Assembly (NCBI GenBank): GCA_016213505.1
Contig: JACRAF010000020.1
Span: 1-64,000 of the forward strand
Direction: 5' to 3'
Length of the DNA stretch: 64,000 nt
From: Devosia nanyangense
Lineage (GTDB): Bacteria; Pseudomonadota; Alphaproteobacteria; Rhizobiales; Devosiaceae
Both the position numbers and the translations under genes were made by a program. The notes below the pieces were generated by a model that was not told where the DNA came from, made no database searches, and worked only from the letters and a program-made list of their open reading frames with translations. Position 1 is the first letter of the stretch. Every line of letters begins with the position of its first letter. Below are positions 44,034 through 53,284 of the stretch, piece after piece.

Positions 44034-44120
44034 GCCTCGCTCCCGCCGGGCAGGCTAGAACGCAAGCCTCGCCTTGCCCACCCCCTTGTGGACCGTGCCC
44101 GACAACAGGCATGCTTGGCC

Positions 44121-45182
44121 ATGTTCCGGTACCTCGCAGTCCTTGTGTTTCTGGCGACGCCCGCCTTTGCGCAGGTGGGCCTCTACCCCGCGCCGGATAG
44201 AAGCGGGAACGCCAATACGGTCACGGTCTACTCGTCGCTGGACGAGCCGCTGGCGCGGCCGATGATCGCCGCGTTCCAGGCCGCCCATCCGGATGTCGCG
44301 GTAGCCTATGAGGATCTGCAGACCGTCGACATCTACGACCGGGTGGTCAAGGAAACCGATTCCGGGGGCCGGACGGCCGATTTTGCCTTCTCGTCGTCGA
44401 TGGACCTCCAGGTCAAGCTTGCCAATGATGGCTACGCTCAGCAGAGCGATCTGCCGCTCTCCCCCGAGTGGCCGCGCTGGGCGAACTGGCGAAACACGGC
44501 CTACGCCCTGACCTATGAGCCGGCCGTGTTCATCTATCACAAGCCCAGCTTTGCCGGACGGGAACCGCCCTCGACCCGGGCCGAGCTGATTCAGTACCTG
44601 AAGGCGAATGCCGACGCCATCCACGGCCGCATCGGCACCTACGACATCGAGCGGTCGGGCGTGGGGTTCATGTTTTTCTCGCGTGATCAGGAGCAATATG
44701 CCGACCTGTGGACCCTGGTCGGGGCAATGGGCGCCGCCGGGGTGAAACTCTATTCCACGACGTCGGCGATCGTCGAACGCGTCGCCGATGGCCGTTTCGT
44801 CTTCGGTTACAACATCCTGGGATCCTACGCGGCCGAGGCAGCGTCGCGGAATCCGGATCTCGGGATCATCCTGCCCAAGGACTACACCATCGTCACCTCG
44901 CGGATCGGGCTCGTGCCCAAGGCCGCCGCGCGGGCCGATCTGGGCCGCCTCTATCTCGACTTCTTCATGTCGGCGGAGGGGCAGACCATCATGGCGCAGC
45001 AACTGCAGATCGCGGCGCTCAACCCGAACGTGACGGGACCGAACACCGCCAACGCAATGCAGCAGGCCCTCGGCAGCCAGCTGCGTCCGGTGCCGGTCAG
45101 CCCGGGCCTGATGGTCTATCTCGACCAGGTCAAGCGGGCGCGGCTCATTCGGCGTTGGAACGATACGCTGAGCATCCAGTAG
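44121..45182 (+). CDS. Extracellular solute-binding protein linked to the TctDE system
   Basis: A 353-residue periplasmic binding protein (iron/thiamine/phosphonate-type fold) with a signal peptide MFRYLAVLVFLATPAFAQ. The mature part has TVTVYSSLDEPLARPMIAAF and SRIGLVPKAAARADLGRLYL. It is not a TctC-type protein, and no permease of its own class is next to it. Such solitary binding proteins beside TctDE kinases may act as the ligand-presenting partner of the sensor; that is inference. ATG 44121 is chosen because the signal peptide starts there. Confidence 0.85.
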   Translation: MFRYLAVLVFLATPAFAQVGLYPAPDRSGNANTVTVYSSLDEPLARPMIAAFQAAHPDVAVAYEDLQTVDIYDRVVKETDSGGRTADFAFSSSMDLQVKLANDGYAQQSDLPLSPEWPRWANWRNTAYALTYEPAVFIYHKPSFAGREPPSTRAELIQYLKANADAIHGRIGTYDIERSGVGFMFFSRDQEQYADLWTLVGAMGAAGVKLYSTTSAIVERVADGRFVFGYNILGSYAAEAASRNPDLGIILPKDYTIVTSRIGLVPKAAARADLGRLYLDFFMSAEGQTIMAQQLQIAALNPNVTGPNTANAMQQALGSQLRPVPVSPGLMVYLDQVKRARLIRRWNDTLSIQ

Positions 45183-45186
45183 CGAT

Positions 45187-45206
45187 GACAGCTTGACGAC
45201 AGCTTG
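45187..45206 (+). promoter_or_regulatory. Putative TctD box upstream of tctC
   Basis: The 9-base unit GACAGCTTG occurs twice in direct orientation, at 45187-45195 and 45198-45206, an 11-base period. That is the spacing used by OmpR/PhoB-family activators. It lies about 190 bases before the tctC start, directly after the previous stop. No clear -35/-10 pair was found between. Confidence 0.5.
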
Positions 45207-45393
45207 GTGTGGTTTGTTGCGCCATGGTCCAGTCGCAAGAGCGGCGGACCGAGGAGTCTGGGAGGACCCGCGCATCGCTCCATACCGTCGCCGCGCCTCG
45301 CGTGCGGCCAACGCAAGGACGTTGTGCCCGCCTTCCGGAGTTGACTGGGCCAATTCGTGCACCTTCGCGCGACGCCCCCAAAGGAGGACACAG

Positions 45394-46344
45394 ATGAAAC
45401 ACCTCGCTGCGGCAGCATTTGTTGCCGGCGCGCTCGCGCTGCCTGGATTGGCGCTTGCCGCCGACTATTCGATCATGGCGCCGGCCGGCCCGGGCGGCGG
45501 CTGGGATCAGACTGCCCGCGCCATGCAGGAGGCGATGACCGCCGAAGGCATCTCCGGCAACGTTCAGGTGATCAACGTTCCCGGCGCGGGGGGCACCATC
45601 GGCCTCGCCCAATTCGCGCAGGAAGCCAATGGCGATCCGAGCAGGCTGATCGTCGGCGGCTACGTGATGGTTGGTGCCATTCTCACCAACAAGTCGCCGG
45701 TGACCCTCGACGCGGTCACTCCGATCGCCCGCCTTACCGGCGAGTTCGAGGTGATCGTCGTGCCGGCGGCCTCCGACATCAAGACGCTTGCCGATCTCGT
45801 CACCAAGCTGAAGGCCGATCCGGGCGCGGTATCGTGGGCCGGCGGCTCGGCGGGCGGCACCGATCACATCACGGCCGGACTCCTGGCCAAGACCGTGGGC
45901 GTCGATCCCAAGCTGGTGAACTATGTCGCGTTCTCCGGCGGCGGCGAGGCCCTTGCCGCGGTGCTCGGCAGCCAGACGACGGTCGGCATCTCGGGCTATG
46001 GCGAGTTCCAGGCCCAGGTCGAGGCGGGTGCCCTGCGGGTGCTCGGCGTTTCCGCGCCGGAGCGTATCGCGGTCGTCGATGCACCGACCTTCAAGGAAGG
46101 CGGCGTCGATCTCAGCGTCATGAACTGGCGCATGGTCGCGGCGGGTCCGGGCCTCTCGGCCGAGCAGGTCGCGGCGATCACCGCCGACGTCCAGAAAATG
46201 GCGGAATCCGCCTCGTGGAAGAAGACGCTCGAGACCAAGGGCTGGATGAACACCTGGCTCGCCGGCGACGATTTCAAGGCCCAGTTGGCCAAGGAAATCG
46301 CGGCGACCGAAGCCGTCCTCAAGGACATCGGCCTCGTTCAATGA
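45394..46344 (+). CDS. tctC: Tripartite tricarboxylate transporter, binding protein TctC
   Basis: A 316-residue periplasmic binding protein of the TctC/Bug family. The signal is MKHLAAAAFVAGALALPG then LALAA, and the mature protein begins DYSIMAPAGPGGGWDQTARAM, with the conserved PGGGWD motif and NVPGAGGTIGLAQF. It binds carboxylates such as citrate, or related acids, and delivers them to TctAB. AAAGGAGG sits just upstream. Its stop overlaps tctB (ATGA at 46341). The 200 bases upstream carry a direct repeat suited to TctD. Confidence 0.93.
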   Translation: MKHLAAAAFVAGALALPGLALAADYSIMAPAGPGGGWDQTARAMQEAMTAEGISGNVQVINVPGAGGTIGLAQFAQEANGDPSRLIVGGYVMVGAILTNKSPVTLDAVTPIARLTGEFEVIVVPAASDIKTLADLVTKLKADPGAVSWAGGSAGGTDHITAGLLAKTVGVDPKLVNYVAFSGGGEALAAVLGSQTTVGISGYGEFQAQVEAGALRVLGVSAPERIAVVDAPTFKEGGVDLSVMNWRMVAAGPGLSAEQVAAITADVQKMAESASWKKTLETKGWMNTWLAGDDFKAQLAKEIAATEAVLKDIGLVQ

Positions 46345-46886
46345 TCGAGCCGATGGCTCAGACAACGCCGAAGCGCCGCCCCGATTGGGCGGCGCTTCTC
46401 GTCGCCGCCGGGCTGCTGGCGCTGGGCGCGTTGGTGGCATGGGATGCGTCCCGCCTCGGCAGCGGCGGCGCCTATGCCCGCATCGGCCCGCAGACCATTC
46501 CCTACGCGATTGCCGTCTGCCTCGCGGGGCTGGCCGTCTGGACGGCGATCGAAGCAGCACTGGGCGAGTTTCCCCAGCGTGAACAGCAGGACAAGCTCCC
46601 CATCCTGTGGATCGTTGGTGGTCTCGTCGTGCAGATGGCGCTGATCAAGTTCGCCGGCTTTTCGATCGCTACCGGCATCCTCTTCGCCATGACGGCGCGA
46701 GGTTTTGGCCGCGTGTCTATTCCCAAGGCGCTGCTGAGCGGCTTTCTGATTTCCGCTGCGGTCTGGTTCGTTTTCGCGCGCCTCCTTCAGCTGACCCTGC
46801 CAGCCGGCCCGATCGAGCGCCTGATGATCGAGGGCGCCAAGCTCCTCGCGACGGCCTTCAACCCCCAAGCCGGACCCGCTGCCTGA
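46341..46886 (+). CDS. tctB: Tripartite tricarboxylate transporter, small membrane subunit TctB
   Basis: A 181-residue membrane protein with about four helices ([63 protein letters not shown]), the usual size and pattern of TctB. It is the small partner of TctA. The start and stop overlap tctC and tctA by 4 and 1 bases. An in-frame start further upstream would lie inside tctC and is rejected. Confidence 0.9.
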   Translation: MIEPMAQTTPKRRPDWAALLVAAGLLALGALVAWDASRLGSGGAYARIGPQTIPYAIAVCLAGLAVWTAIEAALGEFPQREQQDKLPILWIVGGLVVQMALIKFAGFSIATGILFAMTARGFGRVSIPKALLSGFLISAAVWFVFARLLQLTLPAGPIERLMIEGAKLLATAFNPQAGPAA

Positions 46887-48403
46887 TGGATACCTTCGCA
46901 CTTCTGATGCAGGGATTGTCGGTCGCCGCCCAGCCGATCAACCTGCTCTATGCCCTGGTAGGCGTGACGCTTGGCACCGCGGTCGGCGTCTTGCCCGGCA
47001 TCGGGCCGGCGACCACCGTGGCGCTGCTGCTGCCGGTGACCTACAAGCTCGACCCCGCAGGCTCGCTGATCATGTTCGCCGGCATCTATTATGGCGGCAT
47101 GTATGGCGGCTCGACCACCTCGATCCTGCTCAACACGCCGGGCGAGAGCGCCTCGATCGTCACTGCGCTCGAAGGCAACAAGATGGCCAAGGCCGGCCGC
47201 GGCGGGCCGGCGTTGGCGACGGCCGCCATCGGTTCGTTCGTGGCCGGATTGATCGCAACGATCGCGCTCGCCTTCCTCGCGCCCTGGGTGGTGAAGTTCG
47301 CGCTTGCCTTCGGGCCGCGCGAGTATTTCGCGCTGATGGTTCTGGCGTTCGTGACGGTGTCCGCCGCCTTCGGCGACTCGACCCTGCGCGGCCTCGTCTC
47401 GCTGTTCATCGGACTGACGCTGGGCATCGTGGGGATCGACCTGCAGACCGGGCAGGCGCGCATGAGTTTCGGCATTCCCGACCTGCTGGACGGGGTCGAG
47501 GTGACCACCCTCGCCGTGGCCATGTTCGCCATCGGCGAGACGCTGTTCGTCGCGGCGCAGGGCAAGCGCGCGCCCGAGACCGTCGAGCCGGTCCGTGGGT
47601 CGCTGTGGATGAACGCCAGCGACTGGGCGCGGTCGTGGAAGCCATGGCTGCGCGGCACAATCATCGGCTTTCCCATCGGGGCCATGCCGGCGGGAGGCGC
47701 CGAGATCGGGACGTTCTTTTCCTATGCGGCTGAAAAAAAGCTCAGCAAGCACCCCGAAGAATTCGGCAACGGCGCGATCGAAGGCGTGGCCGGTCCCGAG
47801 GCCGCCAACAATGCCTCGGCGGCGGGAACGCTGGTGCCGCTCCTGACGCTCGGCCTGCCCACCTCGGCGACCGCTGCGATCATGCTCGCCGGGTTCCAGC
47901 AATACGGGCTCCAGCCCGGCCCGCTGCTGTTCACCTCAAACCCGCAGCTGGTCTGGGGGTTGATCGCGAGCCTACTGATCGCCAACCTCATGCTCATCGT
48001 CCTCAACCTGCCGCTCATCGGCCTGTGGGTGCGGCTGCTGACCATCCCCAAGCCCTGGCTCTATGCCGGCATTCTGCTGTTCGCCACGCTCGGCACCATC
48101 GGTGCCAACCCGTCCGTGTTCGAGCTCGGTATGCTGCTGGTGTTCGGGCTGCTCGGCTATGGGCTGCGCCTGTTCCACTTTCCCATCGCGCCGGTGGTCG
48201 TCGGCCTCATCCTTGGTCCGATGGCGGAACAGCAGCTCCGCCGGGCGCTGGCGATTTCGCAGGGCGATTTCGGCGTGCTGTTCACCTCGCCGATCTCGGC
48301 GACCCTGCTGGCCCTTGCCGCACTTGCGCTGGTCGTCCCACTCGTCCTCAGAATTCGCGGACGGGGACAGTTGCTGGCCCAGATTGCTTCGGACGCGGAT
48401 TGA
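46886..48403 (+). CDS. tctA: Tripartite tricarboxylate transporter, large membrane subunit TctA
   Basis: A 505-residue permease with about eleven helices. TctA hallmarks are [25 protein letters not shown] near the N terminus, [20 protein letters not shown] in the middle and [23 protein letters not shown] with the SATAAIML segment. It catalyses proton- or sodium-coupled uptake of the carboxylate brought by TctC. Hydropathy and length are normal. It ends the tct operon; the TerC gene begins about 100 bases later. Confidence 0.94.
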   Translation: MDTFALLMQGLSVAAQPINLLYALVGVTLGTAVGVLPGIGPATTVALLLPVTYKLDPAGSLIMFAGIYYGGMYGGSTTSILLNTPGESASIVTALEGNKMAKAGRGGPALATAAIGSFVAGLIATIALAFLAPWVVKFALAFGPREYFALMVLAFVTVSAAFGDSTLRGLVSLFIGLTLGIVGIDLQTGQARMSFGIPDLLDGVEVTTLAVAMFAIGETLFVAAQGKRAPETVEPVRGSLWMNASDWARSWKPWLRGTIIGFPIGAMPAGGAEIGTFFSYAAEKKLSKHPEEFGNGAIEGVAGPEAANNASAAGTLVPLLTLGLPTSATAAIMLAGFQQYGLQPGPLLFTSNPQLVWGLIASLLIANLMLIVLNLPLIGLWVRLLTIPKPWLYAGILLFATLGTIGANPSVFELGMLLVFGLLGYGLRLFHFPIAPVVVGLILGPMAEQQLRRALAISQGDFGVLFTSPISATLLALAALALVVPLVLRIRGRGQLLAQIASDAD

Positions 48404-48501
48404 ACCTGAACGTCCCGCGGCACGAACGGTAGTCCGGACCAAACATATTCACGGCTCCGCGCGCCTCCGGCGGGGATCTGGCAAGCTCGGGAAACTCGAC
48501 C

Positions 48502-49185
48502 ATGCTCCCTTTCGATGGCAGTTATGTAACGTCGCTCTTTCAGGTCGTGATGATCGACCTGGTGCTGGCCGGGGACAACGCGGTGGTTATCGGCCTTGCC
48601 GCGGCCGGGCTTCCGGCGGACCTGCGCACCCGAGCCATCCTGATCGGCATCGCCGCGGCAACCGTCATGCGCATCGGTTTTGCCCTGATTGCCACGCAGA
48701 TGCTGGCCTTCACCGGGCTGTTGCTGGCCGGCGGCGTGCTGCTGCTCTGGGTGTGCTGGAAGATGTACCAGGAGCTGAGGTTTTCGCAGGCCGAGCATGA
48801 CGCCGCGACCGAGGCCGTCACCGGTCACGACATCAACCGGGACGGCGTTCTGTCCGCCGGCGCGCCCAGAAAGACGCTCCGCCAGGCGGTGACGCAGATC
48901 GTCGTCGCCGACGTCTCCATGTCGCTCGACAACGTGCTCGCCGTCGCCGGCGCCGCCCAGAAGCATCCCGATGTTCTGATCGCCGGGCTCGTTCTGTCGG
49001 TCGCCTTGATGGGCGTTGCATCGTCGTTCATCGCGTCGCTGCTCAACCGGCACCGATGGATCGGCTGGTTCGGGTTGCTCATCATCTTCTACGTGGCCTT
49101 GAAGATGGTTTACGAAGGGACCGATGTCCTTCTCGGATACACGCTCCCCCACATTCCCCTGATCTATGGCGGGCACGGCGCGTGA
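48502..49185 (+). CDS. TerC/Alx-family integral membrane protein (YjbE/YkoY-like)
   Basis: A 227-residue membrane protein with about seven helices and the family motifs DLVLAGDNAVVIGLA near the N terminus and the repeated half VVADVSMSLDNVLAVAGAA, whose acidic residues are thought to bind metal. The loop after the third helix (AEHDAATEAVTGHDINRDG) is acidic. Relatives are linked to manganese efflux or loading of exported metalloproteins. The 98 bases upstream show no clear yybP-ykoY riboswitch. It stands alone between two operons. Confidence 0.88.
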   Translation: MLPFDGSYVTSLFQVVMIDLVLAGDNAVVIGLAAAGLPADLRTRAILIGIAAATVMRIGFALIATQMLAFTGLLLAGGVLLLWVCWKMYQELRFSQAEHDAATEAVTGHDINRDGVLSAGAPRKTLRQAVTQIVVADVSMSLDNVLAVAGAAQKHPDVLIAGLVLSVALMGVASSFIASLLNRHRWIGWFGLLIIFYVALKMVYEGTDVLLGYTLPHIPLIYGGHGA

Positions 49186-49221
49186 TACTCGGGCCGCCGG
49201 ACTCGGGGAGGGGTGGTCGTC

Positions 49222-50382
49222 TCAGCCGGCGGGGCGCCGAAGCCTCACATGCTTTATGGCGCGGCGGAAATAGGTGAAGGCGATGTCGAGCTCGCCGTTC
49301 GACGATTCCACGATCGAGGGATACGAGAACTCGCGGTTGAGGCCGTCGCGCGAATTGTTGGTGAGGCAATAGCCATCGCCCACCTCGAGGTCGACGCGCC
49401 CACTGAAAGTCGCGCCATTGTCGGATGAGATCGCCAGACTCAGAGGCGCGCGTGGAACACCCCAGATCGCCTGGCGGCCGGCGGCCGGCGCGGCAGGGGA
49501 CTCGCCGTCGATCTCGTCATAGAGCGACAGGCGGCGATCGGCCGACATCGAAGCGTTCGAGTGGTTGTAGACGATGGCGATGCGGCCATCGCGCAGCCGC
49601 ACCGCCTGGATCGACGAGTTGTTGTTGGGCAGGCCCGTCTGCGTCGGAGCGCTCCAGTTGCGTCCGCCATCGTGCGAGACGCTGCGCAACACGGCCTCGG
49701 CGAAACGGTGGCGGTAGAGCGCGACCATCTCGTCGCCACCGAGCGGAACGATGTTCATATGCACCGCGCCGATGCTGTCGGGCACGTCGTGCATGGTCCA
49801 GCTGCGGCCGGCATCGCGGCTCAGCAGGACGGCGGCAAAATCGACGTCGCCGGTCCAGCGCCGGCCGGGGACGCCGATGCAGCGGAACAGCGGCAGCAGC
49901 CAGTCGCCGCGCCGGTTGACCACGATGGGCTGGCGGACGAAGGTGCCCGGAACGTCGCACAGCACATCGGCCGGCCCAAAACTCCTGCCGCCGTCCGTCG
50001 AGACTCGCCGCTTGACGATCGAGCCGTCCTGGTTGCCGGCGGTTTGCGACGTGTAGAGCAGCCAGACATCGCCGGTCGGGGCAACGAAGATCAGCGGGTT
50101 CTGCTCGGACTTCTGCGGGTCGTCGGAGAGCTTCTCGGCATCCGACCATTGCGTCGCGCCGGGGGCGAGGCGCGAGAGATACACCGAGATGTCGCCCATC
50201 CCCTCCATGGTGCCGCCGAACCACACGCAAGTGAGAGTGCCGTCGGGCAGGAAGGCCAGGTTGGCGGCGTGGTTCTGCACCGTGGGGCTGGACAGCCAGG
50301 CCTCGCTGCGGCCGGGAGCGACCGGGCGCAGCGTGCCGTCCATGCGCTGCGCGATCTCCTGCTGGGTCGGCACCACACTCAT
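49222..50382 (-). CDS. Sialidase-fold (BNR/Asp-box) protein, cytoplasmic
   Basis: A 386-residue six-bladed propeller protein of the exo-alpha-sialidase superfamily (BNR_2). It has four Asp-boxes: STDGGRSF, SRDAGRSW, SHDGGRNW and SSDNGATF. The N-terminal region has WFGGTMEGMGDISVYLS, typical of this branch. There is no signal peptide, so it would act in the cytoplasm on an imported compound. I cannot confirm the arginine triad of true sialidases. The start at 50382 is set by a 4-base overlap with the DapA-like gene, the first of several overlaps in this minus-strand operon. Confidence 0.82.
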   Translation of the reverse strand: MSVVPTQQEIAQRMDGTLRPVAPGRSEAWLSSPTVQNHAANLAFLPDGTLTCVWFGGTMEGMGDISVYLSRLAPGATQWSDAEKLSDDPQKSEQNPLIFVAPTGDVWLLYTSQTAGNQDGSIVKRRVSTDGGRSFGPADVLCDVPGTFVRQPIVVNRRGDWLLPLFRCIGVPGRRWTGDVDFAAVLLSRDAGRSWTMHDVPDSIGAVHMNIVPLGGDEMVALYRHRFAEAVLRSVSHDGGRNWSAPTQTGLPNNNSSIQAVRLRDGRIAIVYNHSNASMSADRRLSLYDEIDGESPAAPAAGRQAIWGVPRAPLSLAISSDNGATFSGRVDLEVGDGYCLTNNSRDGLNREFSYPSIVESSNGELDIAFTYFRRAIKHVRLRRPAG

Positions 50383-51272
50383 GGCAGGAGCGCGAACTTC
50401 TCGCGCAGGTCGCTCAATTGCGCATCGCCAAGTGGCAGCAGGGGCGGGCGCGCCCGGCTCCAGCCGGTACTGCCGGATTGGAGCCCGATCATCGCCTTGA
50501 TGGTGGGGATCTGCACGTAGCTGTTGGAGAGGCTGCGCCAAGCATTGATGCGCGCCTGTGCCGGCTCGACGACAGCCTCGTCGCCAAGGTGATCGTAAAT
50601 CACGCGGAGCGAGTCGCCGACGAGGTTCGAGGTGGCCGTGATACAGCCGGCGCCGCCCGATTTGAGCAATGGCAGCATCAGCGGATCGGCTCCGGCAAGC
50701 ACGGCGAAGCCCGGATGCGCGGCCGCGATCGCCTGCATGTTGCTCAGGTCGCCGGCCGAGTCCTTGATGCCGACCACCGTGGTGGGGAAGGCCTCGATCA
50801 GCCGGGCGATAAGGGCGTGGCTGAGCGGAACGCCCGAGACCTGGGGGATGTGGTAAAGCACGATCTTCAACCGCTCGTCGCCGATCGACTCGATGATCCG
50901 CGCATAGGCGGCAAACAGCCCTTCGTCGGAGACGCCTTTGTAGTAGCTGGGCGGCAGCATGACGACGCGGGTCACGCCGTTGGCCAGCGCGTGGCGGGTG
51001 AGCTCGACGGTCTCGGGCGCGGCGTTGACGCCGGTGCCGGGCAGCAGGCGATCGGGCGCAATGCCCGCGCGCAGCGCCGCCTCGAGGATCTGCCGCCGCT
51101 CGGCGACCGAGAAGGAATTGGCCTCGCCCGTGGTGCCCAGCAGCGCGATGCCGTGGCAGCCCAGATCGAGCAGATGCCGGCAATGCGCGACGAACAGCCC
51201 GAGATCGGGCGTGAGGTCGGCGTTGAGCGGAGTGGCGGCGGCGCAGTTGACGCCGGAAACGGTGAAACTCAT
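50379..51272 (-). CDS. Dihydrodipicolinate synthase/N-acetylneuraminate lyase-family aldolase
   Basis: A 297-residue class I aldolase of the DapA/NanA family. It has GTTGE (46-50, pyruvate carboxylate binding), the catalytic Y140 in LYHIPQ and Schiff-base K170 in GIKDSAGD. Members make or split 2-keto acids using pyruvate. Its setting, between a sialidase-fold protein and a sugar-acid dehydrogenase and opposite an importer, points to a catabolic lyase rather than lysine biosynthesis. It overlaps the genes on both sides by 4 bases. Confidence 0.9.
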   Translation of the reverse strand: MSFTVSGVNCAAATPLNADLTPDLGLFVAHCRHLLDLGCHGIALLGTTGEANSFSVAERRQILEAALRAGIAPDRLLPGTGVNAAPETVELTRHALANGVTRVVMLPPSYYKGVSDEGLFAAYARIIESIGDERLKIVLYHIPQVSGVPLSHALIARLIEAFPTTVVGIKDSAGDLSNMQAIAAAHPGFAVLAGADPLMLPLLKSGGAGCITATSNLVGDSLRVIYDHLGDEAVVEPAQARINAWRSLSNSYVQIPTIKAMIGLQSGSTGWSRARPPLLPLGDAQLSDLREKFALLP

Positions 51273-52249
51273 GTGCGGACCTTCGGTGTGCCGGCGAGCT
51301 TTTTCGCGTAGGCGATGGCGGCGTTCATGTTGACGTGGTTGGCCTTGCCGGTGCCGGCGATGTCGAACGCCGTGCCGTGATCGACCGAGGTGCGATCGAT
51401 CGGCAGGCCGAGCGACACGTTGACCGTGGTGTCGAAGGCCACCAGCTTCATCGGGATATGACCCTGATCGTGGTATTGGGCGACGACGAGGTCGTAGGCG
51501 CCGTTATAGGCCCGCTGGAACACCGTATCAGCCGAAATGGGACCGATCGCGTTGATGCCCTCGGCGCGCGCCGCGGCGACGGCCGGCACGATCTGCTCGT
51601 CGTCCTCGGTGCCGAACAGGCCGTTCTCGCCGCAATGCGGGTTGAGCCCGGCGACCGCGATGCGCGGATCGGGGATACCGATGCGGCGCAGATGCGCGGC
51701 GCCGGCGCGAATCGTGTCGAGGATACGCGGCGTCTTGGCGCGCTCGATGGCGCCGCGCAGCGCCACGTGGGTCGACACATGGACCACCGACATGCGTTCG
51801 GACGCCAGCAGCATGAAGCTCGACTTGGCGCCGGCGAGCGCCGCGAGCATGCCGGTGTGGCCGTCATAGTGATGCCCGGCCGCGTTCAGCGCTTCCTTGT
51901 TGATGGGGGCGGTGACGATGCAGCCGATCTCGCCGGCCTCAGCGGCGCGCACGGACTTTTCGATGTAGCGAAAGCTCGCATCCCCGGCGCGCGGATCGAG
52001 CCGGCCGAAGGGCGGGATGTCACCGTCGAAGGGGACGTGCTCGACCGAGATGCCGTTGCTGCGCTCGCCGAAATCGAGATCGGCGCCGACGATGGCGGCG
52101 GCGCGCTGCAGCACCTCGCGATTGCCGTAGATGCGGATGCCGGCGCGGTCCTCGGGCGACATCTCCGCCAACGCCTTGCAGACGACCTCGGGTCCGACCC
52201 CGGCCGGATCGCCCATGGTGATGCCGATAATGCTGCTGGATGTGCTCAT
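51269..52249 (-). CDS. PdxA2-type 4-phosphoerythronate/threonate dehydrogenase
   Basis: A 326-residue protein of the PdxA family. [16 protein letters not shown] marks the N terminus, [15 protein letters not shown] and [12 protein letters not shown] the active-site region, and [10 protein letters not shown] carries the metal-binding histidine. Biosynthetic PdxA oxidises 4-hydroxythreonine 4-phosphate. The PdxA2 branch, encoded beside DUF1537 kinases, oxidises phosphorylated four-carbon acid sugars, with decarboxylation to dihydroxyacetone phosphate. A DUF1537 kinase gene lies in the divergent operon at 58862. ATG 52249 is chosen by the 4-base overlap with the SDR gene; earlier in-frame codons lie within that gene. 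Confidence 0.87.
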   Translation of the reverse strand: MSTSSSIIGITMGDPAGVGPEVVCKALAEMSPEDRAGIRIYGNREVLQRAAAIVGADLDFGERSNGISVEHVPFDGDIPPFGRLDPRAGDASFRYIEKSVRAAEAGEIGCIVTAPINKEALNAAGHHYDGHTGMLAALAGAKSSFMLLASERMSVVHVSTHVALRGAIERAKTPRILDTIRAGAAHLRRIGIPDPRIAVAGLNPHCGENGLFGTEDDEQIVPAVAAARAEGINAIGPISADTVFQRAYNGAYDLVVAQYHDQGHIPMKLVAFDTTVNVSLGLPIDRTSVDHGTAFDIAGTGKANHVNMNAAIAYAKKLAGTPKVRT

Positions 52250-53010
52250 GGCATCAATTGTCCGCCGTTCACCTCGATGATCTGGCCCGTTATGTAGCCG
52301 CTCATGCGCTGGCTCGCCAGAAACTCGTACGCCCCGACGCATTCCTCGGCAGTGCCGAGCCGGCCCATCGGAATACCGCGCGCCGCGGCCTCGAGCTGCT
52401 CGGGGGTCGAGAAGCGATCATGGAACGGTGTCCTGATGACGCCGGGGGCGACGGCGTTGACGCGCACACCGAAGGGGGCGAGCTCCTTGGCGAGCACGCG
52501 GGTGATGGTGGAGACGAACCCCTTGGCCGAGCCATAGAGCCCCGCGCCGTCGCCGCCGCCGGTGCGCGCCGCCACGGACGTGGTGTTGATGATGGTGCCG
52601 GAGCGTTGCTGCCGCATCAGTTGCGCAGCGCGGCGCGAGGCGAAGAATACCCCGCCGATGTTGAGCGCGATGACGTCCTCGTATTGCTCGTCGGTGGCGT
52701 CGGCGATCGCGGTGCGGCCGAACATCGATCCGGCATTGTTGATGAGGATGTCGAGCCCGCCCAGCATCTCGCCCGCTTTGTCGATGAGCCCGGCGGCCAA
52801 TTCGGCATCGGCGATATTGCCCTGCAGCACGCCGGCGCTGCCGCCGGCGGCGCGAATCGCATCGGCAACCGCCTCGGCACCGTCGCGGTTGTCGTTGCAG
52901 TGCACGGCAAGATGCACCCCAAGGGCGCCAAACCGCTGGGCCACGGCCGCGCCAATGCCCGAGCTCGCGCCCACGATGAGGCACCGCTTGCCCTCAAGGT
53001 CCGCACTCAC
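52246..53010 (-). CDS. Short-chain dehydrogenase/reductase (SDR)
   Basis: A 254-residue SDR. The cofactor loop is [16 protein letters not shown] follows, the catalytic YGSAK is preceded by a serine in TTSVAARTG, and the C terminus [10 protein letters not shown] is typical of the 3-oxoacyl reductase-like branch. It starts with GTG at 53010 and GGGAGGAG lies just upstream. It is the first gene of the minus-strand operon (SDR, PdxA2, DapA-like, sialidase-fold), which faces the importer operon across 274 bases. It is probably an NAD(P)-dependent dehydrogenase for a sugar acid. Confidence 0.9.
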   Translation of the reverse strand: MSADLEGKRCLIVGASSGIGAAVAQRFGALGVHLAVHCNDNRDGAEAVADAIRAAGGSAGVLQGNIADAELAAGLIDKAGEMLGGLDILINNAGSMFGRTAIADATDEQYEDVIALNIGGVFFASRRAAQLMRQQRSGTIINTTSVAARTGGGDGAGLYGSAKGFVSTITRVLAKELAPFGVRVNAVAPGVIRTPFHDRFSTPEQLEAAARGIPMGRLGTAEECVGAYEFLASQRMSGYITGQIIEVNGGQLMP

Positions 53011-53025
53011 GGCCGCTCCTCCCGC

Positions 53026-53077
53026 GTTGACAACTTGCCCGCAAATTCACAACCTTGGCTGATGTTGTCAAGTTGCC
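53026..53077. promoter_or_regulatory. Repeated GTTG-CAA-TTGCC motif in the divergent promoter region
   Basis: GTTGACAACTTGCC (53026-53039) and GTTGTCAAGTTGCC (53064-53077) are direct repeats with two differences, 38 bases apart. The first contains the short palindrome GTTGACAAC. They lie just upstream of the SDR start, in the 274-base region between the divergent operons, and may bind the GntR protein encoded at 59884. The region 53078-53284 is AT-rich and contains TTGACA at 53187, but no convincing -10. Confidence 0.45.
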
Positions 53078-53284
53078 ACGATTGTCAGTTTCCATGGTCG
53101 GAACCAGGCGCAACATATAAGACGTTGATAAAGCATAGAATATTCCTTGACGCACGATTATCGTCTCGATCGAGCGCAAAATCATGTTGACAGGTTTACA
53201 TTTCGGCGCAAGGTTTCGACCGCGATCTGGTTGCTGTGCTTGGAGGGCCGGCGACGCATGCAATCGCCACATGGGAGGACAGAG

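Noticed and set aside
48404..48501. Possible yybP-ykoY manganese riboswitch before the TerC-family gene
   Set aside because: The region is only 98 bases and I could not find the conserved core of that riboswitch.
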